Assembly (NCBI GenBank): GCA_009760855.2
Contig: WPIO01000051.1
Span: 804,501-868,500 of the forward strand
DNA from: Cristatella mucedo
Taxonomy: Eukaryota > Bryozoa > Phylactolaemata > Cristatellidae
Reading direction: 5' to 3'
Length of the DNA stretch: 64,000 nucleotides
Both the position numbers and the translations under genes were made by a program. Shown here piece by piece: positions 11,448-22,709 of this stretch; position 1 is the first letter of the stretch; each line of letters begins with the position of its first letter. The notes below the pieces were generated by a model, which was given only the letters and a program-made list of their open reading frames with translations, did not search any database and was not told where the DNA came from.

Positions 11448-11448
<1 letters not shown>

Positions 11449-11629
11449 CTGGTAGAAGGCTAATCTCTTTTAATTGTCACAAAAAAACAGCAAAAATTCT
11501 CTAGACATGGACCGCATGAAGACCACTTTTTTTGAAGACACATTTATAGCATCCAGTAAAGTTTTTGCTTCACGCCAAGTGAAGCAATATTTCGAAGTTG
11601 AAAAGAATAGGTCGCTTTATTGAGTGGAA

Positions 11630-11732
11630 AAATATGTGTACAATTCATTTACTGGGCAGGCAGGTGAACTTTATGTCTATGCAGGCTCGTCCAGTATCCC
11701 GCAGGGTATTACCGGAAGGCCTCAATCATCGA
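11630..11732 (-). repeat. SINE 3' piece, unit 1
   Basis: Matches the minus-strand SINE at 62,540-62,690 in its tail half (ACAATTCATTTACTGGG..., GCAGGCTCGTCCAGTATCCC..., ends near CCTCAATCATCGA). Orthologous pieces are at 27,577-27,677 and 36,597-36,708, so it predates the array. Confidence 0.5.
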
Positions 11733-11735
11733 ATC

Positions 11736-12490
11736 AGTTTAGATAAGGATACCTCGTCTAAGTTTTTCGATGCATTTGAATCACACCATCTTGATTTCTG
11801 TCCGACTCTGCTCGCTGGCCTCCTGGCATCTGAAATTAGGCGATTACAGACTGTGCAAAACTCTGCAACTAGGCTTGTCTGTCGTGAGCATGGCAGTTGC
11901 CACGTCGCACCACTTCTCGCCAACCTGCAAAGGCTACTAGGTAAGTAACGGATCGGTTTCAAGGTCTTGTCGCTCACTTTTAGGTCACTTCATTCTTTGG
12001 CTCCAGCCTATCTCTCAGATCTACTCTCCCACCAGGCCAAGCATCGTACCACCTGCATTTCGGAATCCAACAGTTTACCAATACCTAGCACAAACCTCAA
12101 ATCATTCGGACAACTTGCATTTAATTCGTATGCTACCAAAGCCCGGAACTCCCCCCCCCGACTTGCGTCAGAACATCTCCTGACTTGACCACGTTTTAAA
12201 AAAAAAACTTAAAAGCACACCTATTTAGGACAGCATTTAGTAGGTCTCTGCGATTCGTCTTTCATGTGCTTATTCGTGCTGACACTGTGCAAGCTGCCAC
12301 TAACCACATTTTCATGCTGACCTTGTGCATGTCAACCCTAACCATGTTATTCCTGTTGTTTATAAAGCATAATATTACTTGCCATTCAATCGCGCTTCCC
12401 TTAACAAGAAATGTAAAGCACCTTGAAAGAGATTGAGTTCTCAGAGGACGCTTTATCAAGTGCATTATTATTATTGTTATTATTACTATT
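11736..12490 (+). mobile_element. LINE-A 3' fragment shared by units 1 and 3
   Basis: Sense LINE-A starting in the RT end (LDKDTSSKFFDAFESHHLDF) and ending in a TTATTATTA tract. It lies between CATCGA and GCAGTCCCCTAGACC. Unit 3 has the same insertion at the same place (36,714-37,462). Unit 2 reads straight across (27,670-27,690). Three frames are used, so the coding part is dead. Confidence 0.8.
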
Positions 12491-12931
12491 GCAGTCCCCT
12501 AGACCTCGGTCATCAAGGTGCCCAAGTAACCTTTTGGGTCAACTTAGGGATGCAGAATATTCAGTCTAAAAAGGTATTCAGACGATTGAAACGATAACAT
12601 TGAAATGATGATAAGACCATTAGGCCGTGTATTAGAATTGAGTTAATTCACCAACCATAAACTATCTCGGCTTTGCCACAGCATGAAACCTCGCTGACAG
12701 CTGACGACTGAAATAGGCTCCAGCTGATAATGTCAACTGAGTAAAAGCCAGCATTAATGCAAATTCTGAGGGACTCAAGTTAGGTTTCTGTCACATGTGT
12801 GCCTCAACGAGAATGACTGAATCTTACTTTGACCGCGATCGCTCATGTTTAGTCATTCATTTTTTTGACTTTTTTAGGCTTGGCGATTCTCTTGGCTCAA
12901 CCGTCGCAAAACGAAAACGAAACTCTTTGGC

Positions 12932-13057
12932 ATGGCTGCAAGTTACCAAAGCCCAAATCACGCCGCAGATGAGCAGGACGAAGCTGTAAGTCAATACTTT
13001 CGTTTTCAGGCTACTGATCACAATGTACAAGTAAACGTAGGCAGTTTGACGACTTAA
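12932..13057 (+). pseudogene. MAAPYLS-type unit ORF, truncated copy in unit 1
   Basis: Counterpart of the ORFs at 28,122-28,313 and 37,907-38,116. It begins MAASYQSPNHAADEQDEAV and stops after about 41 codons because GACGACTGA reads GACGACTTAA. No family is recognised. Confidence 0.4.
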
Positions 13058-13269
13058 TACCACGAGGGCGTCCGGAAAAGTATGCTGGAAGACGGGCATT
13101 TACCCAGAAGCTAAGCTCTGTGACAGCGTCAGAGTGGTAACTGAAAATTCTAGATGACTCTGTAGAGCTATACAGCTGTAGCTGTGTGCTGCTAAGTGAG
13201 CTTCGTGGATCTACGCAGCACGATTACTACAGCATGCTTACAGGAAACCATCACATTCCTGAGAGAGGC

Positions 13270-13604
13270 TTTAAATCATGCTGAACCCCATGATTCATTT
13301 TACAGTTCCTATGTTTGCGCAAAGCCCTAAAGCTCACATCCAACGTGCAACCTCAACGAGGAGCTGACCCGTGCTATTCGTTCTTTGTGTATTTATGCAT
13401 GCTTACAGTGTGCATGTGGCCACTAACCATATTTGCATTCTCAACGCATGCATGTCACCTCTAACCGTGTTAAGCTAGGTTACTCTCAAGCATGCTACTT
13501 CAATGCATTTTATCATGCTTCTTTTGCAGCACATGTAAAGGGACTAGAAAAGAATTGAGTTCTGAAAGGGCAAAATACAATTCGTATTATTATTATTATT
13601 ATTA
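13270..13604 (+). mobile_element. Oldest shared LINE-A 3' end, unit 1
   Basis: LINE-A 3' UTR and tail ending in (ATT)n. The same fragment is at 28,470-28,777 and 38,290-38,614, so the insertion predates all three units. Confidence 0.75.
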
Positions 13605-13889
13605 AATGCTGGTGCAAGTGCTCGTGCTCACTGCTCAGCCTTCACCCGAATTTAAGAAAAGCACAAAAATCTTCCAACAGCTGCTGTAAATGCCTGTACA
13701 CTACAAGGCTTTCCTTTGTAGCCAAGGCACCTGCAAGAGTCCGACTTCGGACAGCTCGAAGACACAGCTGTCACTTAAATTATGCAGGCATAGGAGCTAG
13801 TCTGCAGTTTGTAGAGAGCAGCGTTCCTCATTAGCCTGGCTTACTGCATCCTTGACCTAACTAGAGCTTGCAGCATATTCTGAAAAATG

Positions 13890-14620
13890 CCATTTCAATT
13901 TAGCCTCATATACTACCGTGTTACTGGTTTGCTCACCAAATATTTGCTGCAAATGTGCTGTGGCGATTGTCACCTTAGAAAGCTACACTTTAGCGGCCAC
14001 TTTTGAAGGGTGATCTGCCTTTCCATTTCTAAATAGGCTGTACGAATCAGCAGTCTCGATTCCCCATAGCTAACAGCGGTGTCCTGAGTTTACGCGTGAG
14101 TTTCGCACTTTTCCTCATGAGCATTCTTATGAAAATGACCTCCAGTAGTCCGCCTAGGCACTTTTGTACCCCAATCCACTTGCCAGTTTCAAATCAAGTG
14201 GCGAGACGCTACGATTTAGATTCTACTTAGTAGACTTTGTTGCTTTGTGTTCTTCCTCAAATTCAGACACTTGTGCATGTAAGTTTTCATGCAAATGGCC
14301 TGAGAGAGCATGGTCCGGCCCATTGGAATCACGATACACATGCTAATATAAAAAGAAGCCGTAACACACTTTGAGTTTTTGCCACAGACAAAACTGTGTC
14401 GGCCATTTACCGAAAAAAAACATCTTCACACTGCCAGGTCGCATTTTTATGCAAATTACATTCAACATGATGGCCCAGCCGGTGGGCCAGCACGTTAGTG
14501 GCTTAGAGACACTCCTGACCTGCGGCAAGGACTGAAGGCATATCCAGATATACTGTATAAGAGCCGCCACAGCGCCTGCAGCTTCTTCCTTCTAACTTAC
14601 ACGATTAACCTTACGTGCCT
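13890..14620 (+). repeat. 160-175-bp monomer block, unit 1
   Basis: A motif of the type ATGnAAATGrCCTCnAG recurs at about 13,950, 14,130, 14,288 and 14,449, giving steps near 160-180 bp, with CACTTTTG and CATG-TTCT words at matching places. Equivalent blocks: 29,290-29,960, 39,110-39,800 and 46,700-47,340. Confidence 0.6.
14449..14535 (+). pseudogene. MQITFN-type unit ORF, broken copy in unit 1
   Basis: Begins MQITFNMMAQPVGQHVSGLE and stops after 28 codons. A one-base difference from the unit-2 copy shifts the frame after the shared CAGCACGTT segment. An ATATAAAAA box lies about 110 bp upstream. Confidence 0.4.
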
Positions 14621-16015
14621 CAACCCACATACTTATTTATTCGGTCTCACCATTTTGCAAAAGGCTAACTTAGTGAGCTTAATACTTATTTTCGAATAAG
14701 TGAAGTGGTCAGCCGATGCGGTGTCGCACGCCAGGGTTATGTGGCTGCTACAATCCTAATTCAATTCTTCCTCAATCAAGGGCTCACGATCTTTGAACAC
14801 CGGACTGTTTACAAATAAAGTGGTACCTTGGCTCACGAGTTTAATTTGTTGGGCGACGAGGTCTAACTCAATTTACTTGTAAGTCAAATTAGTGTTCACA
14901 TTTAAATGAAATCAAAGCCACTATTATGCTCCACACCACCAAAAACTATCGCGATTTTGTGTCACCTGTTTTAAATTAAAAGATCTACTTACATGCAACG
15001 GACATTGTTGTAAAGCAATTCAAGAGAACGTACCCGCAGTAATCGGGTTTTATGATTTCTTTAGTACGACGTGGAGATTAGGTGACCAGTAGATGTAGAT
15101 GAAACCCTATGACAAATTTGTCGGCGACGTGGAACGCTCGTTTATTGGCTGGGCATTTACGTGGACGTACCGATTGTTATCAGTTATGCGAAGAATTCTT
15201 ACACGAAGGTAGTGCCTAAGTAAAGTAGGGTACGTAATTAGCTGTACCTGCTGACTAGTCACATTTAAATTTTGAGTCTGGCGATCTTGTGCAACCATTA
15301 ACCAGGATGTATCTCTTGAGTCTATATAGGTGCGAACCTCGTTGCCTGAGCTTGACTCACGTTCGGGTCGTCAAGTAGCTTCTTGCAGCTCAACGTCTTT
15401 CGCTGCCCCACCCTGAATGGACCAATTAAATGCAAGCAGTCTTCCCTCGACCCTCCTGCTTGCATCGCTGACACACGCAGTCGCACACTTATACATGAAA
15501 GAAATTGCCGTTGCAACCGCTTCCTGTGAACGAGTGTGGCACGGGATGCTTGGGTGGACTTTGCAGGATTCACTGTGAAGTTCACTGTGTCAACCCACTG
15601 TGGGGTATTTTTACCGGATGGCAACTCAAACATTAGCTCCAAAATCTAACAAAGAGTCGGCCTAGAGACACTTCGTATATCTGAAAACTCGCAGGTTCGC
15701 ACACTCCAAAGTCAACGTACCACTGTGCACGCCTACATGTGCCCAGAGACAAGAATATTCTGTTGCGTGCTGAGTTTTCGGAAGGTTTCTGACTCGATCG
15801 CTGGACCTGACGTTCAGTGAGAACAATGTGCAGTGATAAGATGCATCAAAATCCTCTAACTGCCTGCCGCTAGCAAGCAAAAACCATTGCCACTAATTGT
15901 TGTTATTCGCCCTTTTAAAAGATGCTACTGTGAGTGGTGCCACTCTAAAGTGCTCATCAGCTTAACTACCAAAAGAAACAAATATGAATAAAATCTATTA
16001 AAATCCTCGTCTAAA

Positions 16016-16674
16016 AACTATTAAAATTCAGCTGTAAAACATCAACAGCTGTAGCCAAGAAACATATCTCAAGCTAACTGATAACAAATATCACAGAAAA
16101 CGCAATTGCAAATGAAGCGTGAAACCCAAGGATAAATGTTAGTGGTGTGATACAAGTTGCTTTAGTATCTGATCTTTCCAATTTCAGTGCTGAAGGCTCA
16201 CAGCTCGAATTTACAAACTGGCTGGTAACCGGAAGCGTGAATGTGATCACCCTTTTCTAAAAGAAATTGAAAACTGTCGAGGAAAACTCCGTGTAGCCAC
16301 TACAGAACCCTTCTAAGGCACGGGTCGGATTATTTACATTCTTTTAATGAAGAGTTTTCTCGTGGAAATCATGAAGTAAGGAATGCTAAGCCATACCGAG
16401 CAAGGCGATGTCATTAAGACTGTTAGGTCTTTTAGACCAATGATGCTAATTTTAATCTGAAACTGATCCTTTAAATTAAGTTACTAATTGTGCGTAAAGT
16501 CTCTTGTTTAATTGATAGATTCTGCTTGTGCCTGCATATGGCATTCTGTGGTGTGGCCAAAGTCAGTAACTACTTTGTGTCTTGCCAGCTCTTATGGACC
16601 TCACACAGACAACAGACCAATTTTGGCAAATCACAAGTTGACTATATGAACCATGGCAAATTAGTTGAAGGTTA
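16016..16674. other. Spacer between units 1 and 2
   Basis: Not clearly present elsewhere in the window. No coding or RNA signal is recognised on either strand. Confidence 0.4.
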
Positions 16675-16777
16675 AAAACAGCTTGCGATGAAGCCGCTGA
16701 AAATGCAGCTTATTAAGAACAAATCAAGCAGAGCTGTTGTTAATATTATTGCTTAAATGGCAGCGAGCTACGTTAAT

Positions 16778-16854
16778 GTCATTGTACAAGCTAAGGGTGG
16801 TAATGTGCTCACAATTCACGACCGAAGTCACTGGTTTGAATTCTACAGTGGGCG
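16778..16854 (+). repeat. tRNA-like SINE head, unit 2
   Basis: CAAGCTAAGGGTGGTAATGT followed by CACGACCGAAGTCACTGG and TTTGAATTC. It keeps the A-box-like and damaged B-box-like words seen in unit 3. Confidence 0.45.
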
Positions 16855-17399
16855 AGGCTTCGTTGGAAAATGCAAGCGATCGTGATAGCCATTTAGGGTC
16901 CTATGGCGCAATGCACAATTGCCTCTTAGATGAGCTAATATGTTTCCTAAAAGCTTAAGCAAATTGTTGAAACATTGAGCCGTACCAAATCAACGAATTG
17001 TCCTGCCTGGTGACCATCGGTCAACTATACCTATCCAGTTCTCAAAGAACATCGTGCAAGAATGTGCTCAATAGTTAAATTTGAAAGCGGCACAAAAAGG
17101 TTTACGTGAAGACACTTTGCTTAGAGACATGCCGTTTGATCCACACGTATGCTCACTCAAAACTCAACTATGACAACGGAAATTCCCTTACAGAGATTTA
17201 TGTCATCGTACTTCGAAAACAAACATATGAAACAATCGTGAGATGACACACAAATGCATAATGTTTAATATCACGCCATAAAAGCGCATGACTACAATAC
17301 GAATAACATACGAACCATAAATATTGCCACTGTCATTAAATTAGCACTTAAAGAGGGTCTTTCTTTAGTTACCCTAACAGCAGGAGCAGATAATAATAC

Positions 17400-18262
17400 A
17401 TTTGTAGTGAGCCCGATAAGAATTCGATCTCTTACTAAGCAATTCATATAAGCTGGAAGAAGCTGTATCAACTGATTGGCTGTAAAGTGGCAGATTTCAT
17501 CAAGCAGCACATGGCTATTAGAGTGACAGACACAGAATCAACATGTAAACGTTCTTAGTTGCAACATGCACAGTGTCGGCACTCAGAAGCACTTAAAAGA
17601 AATGTAACGATAATCATCTAAATGCTGACAGAACTACTGCTTTCTAAGCTTCTATCTAAATGTTTATTTGTGGCAGGTCGTGACGTCTGACTGGAATGTG
17701 ATTCAGGATTGGAGGGAGTGCAAACTAAAGGTAGCGTCTCTAAAGGACATGCGGTTCGTGCGAGATATAGCAAGCGATTCGTTTCAGAAAAGCGGGTGTC
17801 ACGATGCCTACAGCCTACTTGGGCCGTAGTTCTGACAGGTAGGCATGAGCGAAATAATGAAGGGACCTAAAAGTAAGTGACAGACCCTTCGAGTCGATGA
17901 GCTGCCGGAATGGGTAGCTAGTGCAGGTCGGACAGAAGTAGTGCGATTTATCAACTGTGCCGCTCACGGCAGACAAGAGTAGGTGCAGAGTTTTGCACCA
18001 ACTGTAAGTGCCTGATTGCACAAGCCGGTAGACGAGAAACAGTGGGATGCAACAGTAACGACAAAATGTTAACAACGCATTGACCAATTTAGATGTGGTA
18101 TCACTGTCTAAGGAATGGATCAAATCATAGGCACAGCTAAATTTCGCTTGCGTGAAAGTGAAAGCCTAGATTGTGCTTGGCGGTCATATCGGTGAGAGGG
18201 AGAGAGTATAAAGTGAGAATAGAACCGGACCGAGCAGGGAGCGTTGAGGTACTCCGTTCTTC
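17400..18262 (-). mobile_element. Old antisense LINE-A relic, unit 2
   Basis: Longer version of the relic at 7,150 and 32,210. It runs from the reversed tail (CCCGATAAGAATTCGATCTC) through antisense RT to a GAACCGGACC block. The frame on the minus strand is broken throughout. Unit 2 lacks the nested sense tail found in units 1 and 3. Confidence 0.7.
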
Positions 18263-18591
18263 AGCTAAGCTGGCGGTGCTTGGTGGCAGACGGGCTAATG
18301 TAGATCTTCGATGTTTTATCGGCGCGTGCTTAGCGGTCTCGCCGTCGATTCACATAGTATTAGTTTACTTGCACTAGTGGCATTGTTCAATTACCCACGA
18401 TGAGTGCCCACAACCAAGTATTGCGTCATCTTGCAAAATGTATTGATTTTGATAGCATTTACGGCACCAGACTGTGATATTTTTACCTGAAATTTCTCGT
18501 CGGCATTTAGCCTTTGGTTCTAATAGAAATGAGAAAGGCATAGGAGAAAAGCGCCCGGTAGCCACCGCGATGGCCGGAACCGCCAGGTCAG

Positions 18592-19626
18592 ATGCCGCTC
18601 GTTGGGCGGGGCAACCACGAGCTGAGTACCCGCTCGTTTTGTATTCCTAGCATTGTCTCGTACCGCTCAGCACGCTCCCCCACATGCGTCACTGTTAATC
18701 TCTCTAACTTAGTGGTCATCAGGTCTGTTGTAACTCCATCGGCTAGACTTAACGCTTGCCTTTGGAATCCTCGCTCACTGTGCAATAAGCCTCTGGTAAT
18801 AAGCAACCTTATTTCTGAAAATGGTATCGACCGGCTCGCCCTAACTTAAACTTGGCTGAAATCGATAAACTGCCCGACAATAAAAGATGCCACCCCATCT
18901 GGTTTCACGTTCTTTCACACCCCTAGATCGATCAAAACTGGATGTGAAGTTGCTATCATCGTGCGATCGAAATTCGTCTTCAAGCCATTGACAATACCAT
19001 CGCAGCAGTCTTTTAAATCAACTGTCTTGGTCTCATCCGAAAAAAAGCTACTGATAAAGGCAGTAGTCTATCGCCCACCAGGTACCAAATCCTTCTCTAT
19101 CTCAGATTTCTCCGATCTCATTTTGATTCTGCGTGTAAGAAATTGATCCTTCCTCGTAATGGGTGATTTCAACGTTCACTTTGATAACTTATCTGACGCT
19201 TTTAGCACCGAATTTCGTGCATTGATTGACTCATTGTCTCTTGTGACTCATGTGCATGGCCCGACTTACATCAAGGGTCACACACTCGACGGGATTTTCT
19301 CATACGACTGCACTTTGTCATCACCAATTATCACCAAATCCTGCCTATCTGACAACATGCAGATCTCATTCAATCTACAGTGTGTGCCCACCTCCTCCTC
19401 TAAAATAGCCTGCGAATCGCGAAACATCAAGACCCTTGACATCGATGCTGTCCGTGCGAGAATATCTGCTTCACCTCTGCTGCTCAGTCCTCCCTCTGAT
19501 CTGTCGTCATTGGTAGATAGCTACAACACGACACTAGCTGACACGCTCAACGAGTTTGCACTTCTGACAAAGTGCACTGTGCACACCGCACAGACGGCCT
19601 ATGGTTTACCACAGACATTAAACTAG
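18592..19626 (+). pseudogene. LINE-A APE-type endonuclease domain with two stops
   Basis: A single frame with two in-frame stops. Motifs in order: NACLWNPRSLCNK, LALT-stop-TWLK (canonical LTETW), GCEVAIIVRSK, VVYRPPG, MGDFNVHFDN, LVTHVHGPTYIKGHTLDGIF, and SDN, where SDH is usual. The TAA at 18,847 falls exactly where the catalytic Glu of LTETW should be. A TGA at 19,144 precedes GDFNVH. The endonuclease is therefore inactive. The frame ends near 19,626, before the nested insertion. Confidence 0.8.
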
Positions 19627-19872
19627 CCAGGTCTACTAAGCGAAAGCTTGAAAAACATACAAAAGATCTGGACTGACTGTCCACCGACAGGCATATGAAG
19701 ACTACTGTACGTCGTACCAATCGATCCCAGCAAAGGCCAAATCTAGCTTCTATAGAAACATTGTTGAATCTGAGATGCACCATCCAAAAATGCTAATGTC
19801 GACGATAAAAAATCTCCTCAACCACTCCCTTGTTAACTCTCTACCTGATGATCCTTGTGATGATCTAAAAAT

Positions 19873-21100
19873 AATATTAACAATATTATTAATGCACTTG
19901 ATAAAGCTCCCTCAGAGAACTTAATCTCTTTCTAGGCTTTTTACATTTGCTGCGAAGGGAAATGAAATTGAATTGTAAGTAAAATCATGCTTGAAAAACA
20001 AACAAAATGATTAACATGGTTAGGGGTGACATGCACAGGGTCAGCATGCAAATGCAGTTAGTGGCGGCATGCACAGTGTCGACATGCGTAAACACATGAA
20101 GGACGAATCACAGGGACCCACTAAATGCCGCCCTAAATAGGTGTGTTTTTAAGTTGATTTTAAATGTGGTCAGGTCAGGGGATGTTCTGACGTAGGTTGG
20201 GTGGGAGTTCCAGGCTTTGGGAGCATAGGAACTAAATACACGGTCTCCAAATGAGTTAAGGTTTGTACAAGGTGTTTGTAGACTGCTAGATTCCGAAAAG
20301 CAGATGGTACGATGCTTGGCCTGATGGGGGAGTATATCTGAGAGATAGGCTGGAGCCATAGAATGAAGGGACCTAAAAGTGAGCGACAAAACCTTGAAGT
20401 CAATCCGTTGCTTGACTGGTAGCCAGTGCAGGTCGGCGAGAAGTGGTGTAATTTGGCAGCTGCGATGCTCACGACAGACAAGCCTATCTGCTGAGTTTTG
20501 CACCAGCTGCAATCGCCTGATCGAACATGCTGGTAGGCCAGTAAGCCGTGAGTTGCAGAAGTCGAGACGGGATGTCACGAATGCATGGACCAACTTGGAC
20601 GTGGTATCCCCATCTAAACAAGCCCGAATTTTAGCAATGTTATAAAGCTGAAAATAGGCAGATTTGACTGTGGAGCTGATATGGTCGTCTAACGAGAGGT
20701 CGCTTTGGAATATACACCTAAATATCGATTTGATTCAACAGGAGGTATGCTGGCAGAGCCAATTTTGAGAGTCAGTCTTTCCAATCTCCGAATCACATTG
20801 GATTTGCCCATAACTAGTAAGTTAGTTATATTATTGTTTCGTTTTAGAAAATTTGCGGCTATCCATGTGTGGATGTCATCAATGCATGCTGCAAGTGAGT
20901 TGAGAGAATTTGAGGAAATCAAAAGCTGGGAGGGATCGAAGCAAAGGTACAACTGAGTGTCATCCGCATAGAAGTGAAAGCCTAGATTGTGCCTGGCAAT
21001 CACATCAGCAAGAGGGGGAGTATAAACCGTGAAATGAACCGGACCTAGCACGGAGCCGTTAAGTACTCCATATTTCAGAGGTACTTCAGATGAGCCGAGA
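19873..21100 (-). mobile_element. Nested antisense LINE-A inside the composite copy
   Basis: Begins with the reversed tail (AATAATATTAACAATATTAT) and ends near 21,100, where the host LINE resumes at GCCGAGAGCTTCTCTC. The left flank GATGATCTA and the right flank GATGAGCC share GATGA, a possible short target duplication. It is 5'-truncated within the RT. Confidence 0.8.
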
Positions 21101-21111
21101 GCTTCTCTCAA
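20108..21111 (-). pseudogene. RT fragment of the nested LINE-A
   Basis: The first frame (21,111-20,689) reads SSEVPLKYGVLNGSVLGPVH, where GVPQGS has become GVLNGS, then [15 protein letters not shown] with YADD intact. A frameshift near 20,715 follows. The second frame (20,593-20,108) gives LVHAFVTSRLDFCNSRLTGL through to HLFRAAFSGSL. It is broken by a frameshift and 5' truncation. Confidence 0.8.
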
Positions 21112-21628
21112 TACTTTGTGTAGAAGATAGACGAGATCAGGGAATCCATCCCTGCGATGACAACATCTCCACTAGAATGCTGTACCCCGATTCATGGCAG
21201 CACCTCAACGTCTATATTTAAGCAGGTCACTAGTGATCTAGTCCTGAAGCTCGTATCTCAATCAAATAAGATAACAAGTTTTCTGGACCCTATTCCCACT
21301 GTCCTGCTCATACGTGGCATTGATCTGCTGCTGCCATGTATAACTAACATGAATAATTTGTCATTAGCCTCAGATCATCCCAGCACCCTTCAAAAAAGCT
21401 GTAGTCAGGCCACTTCTCAAGAAATCAACACTAGAACAAGAAAACTTGAGCAACTACCGCCCAGTCTCCCTTCTACCATTGCTATCAAAGAGAGTGAAAT
21501 GGGTAGTGGCGGACCAGCTGAACTCATATATCGAAACCTCACACCTGGCTAATAAGTTCCAGTCTGGCTTGAGAGCTAATCACTCCACAGAGTCAGCATT
21601 GCTTAGGGTATAGAACGACCTACTTACT

Positions 21629-22709
21629 ATGGCAGACATGGGTAGAATGTCTCTGCTTGTTTTGCTCGATCTTTCGGCAGCTTTGGATACCATCGATCAC
21701 AAAGTTCTTCTAAAGCACCTCACCTATCGCCTGGGCATCACTGGCACTGCTCTGCAGTGGTTCAGGTCCTCTCTCAGTGGGAGACTCCAGAGTATTGACG
21801 TGAATGAACAAAGATCATCTGAAGTACCTCTGAAATATGGAGTACCTCAGGGCTCCGTCCTAGGACCGGTTCTGTTCACGGTTTATGCTCTCTCTCTTGC
21901 TGATGTGACTGCCAAGCACAATCTAGGCTTTCACTTCTATGCGGATGAGAGGCAGTTTTACTTTCGCTTTGATCCCTCCGAGCCTTCGAGCACCTCAAAT
22001 TCTCTAAACTCACTTACTGCATGCATTAATTACATCCGCACATGGATATCAGCAAATTTTCTAAAACGAAACGATGATAAAACTAACTTACTAGTTATGA
22101 GCAAACCCAGTTTGATTCAGAGATTTGAAAGGCTGTCTCTCAAAATTTGCTCTGCCAGCATATCTCAAATTGAATCAGCTCGAAATCTCGGTGTCATATT
22201 CCAAAGCGACCACTCGTTAGACGACCATATCAGCTCCACAGTCAAATCTGCCTATTTTCAGCTTCATAAAATTGCTAAAAATTCAGGCTTGTTTAGATAT
22301 GGATACCACGTCTAAGTTGGTCCATGCATTCTTGAAATCCCTTCTCGACTTCTGCAACTCACTGCTTACTGGCCTACCAGCATGTGCGATGAGGCGATCG
22401 CAGCTGGTGCAAAACTCTGTAGCTAGGCTTGTCTGTCGTGAGCGTCGCAGTTGCCACACTACACTTATCGCCGACCTGCACTGGCTACCAGTCAAGCAAC
22501 GGATTGACTTCAAGGTTTTGTCGCTCACTTTTAAGTCACTTCATTCTTTGGCTCCAGCCTATCTCTCAGATATATTCCCCCATCAGGCCACGCATCGTGC
22601 TACCAGCTTTTTGGAATCCGAATGTCTACAAAAACCCGTACAAACCTCAAATCCTTTGGAGACCGTGCATTTAGTTCGCATGCTCCCAAAGCCTATAACT
22701 CTCTCCTGA
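21629..22709 (+). pseudogene. LINE-A RT and C-terminal region of the composite copy
   Basis: The first frame (21,629-22,315) covers [40 protein letters not shown] and FHFYADERQFYF; the YADD box reads YADE, losing the second catalytic Asp. A one-base slip near 22,275 moves the protein to a second frame (22,272-22,709) with SLLDFCNSLLTGLPACAMRR and VARLVCRERRSCHTT. The upstream fingers region (21,157-21,552) is in yet another frame. Confidence 0.8.

Larger units (their letters stand above)
6335..16015 (+). repeat. Unit 1 of a ~10-kb tandem array
   Basis: Collinear with units 2 (about 16,675-31,210) and 3 (about 31,385-41,925). Shared landmarks in order: ACTAAAGCATCAGAACA start, tRNA-like SINE head, antisense LINE-A relic, GTGAGCATCGAGG block, GAATGCATACTATGCACGGA block, CGGCCGACTA block, (CA)n tract, SINE tail piece, GACCTCGGTC block, MAAPYLS-type ORF, LINE-A 3' tail, 160-bp monomers, and the TGTGAGTGGTGCCACTC end block. 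Identity between units looks moderate, with many substitutions and small indels. No recognisable gene spans the unit. Confidence 0.8.

Noticed and set aside
11254-11504. His/Thr-rich ORFs
   Set aside because: They are translations of the (CA)n microsatellite.
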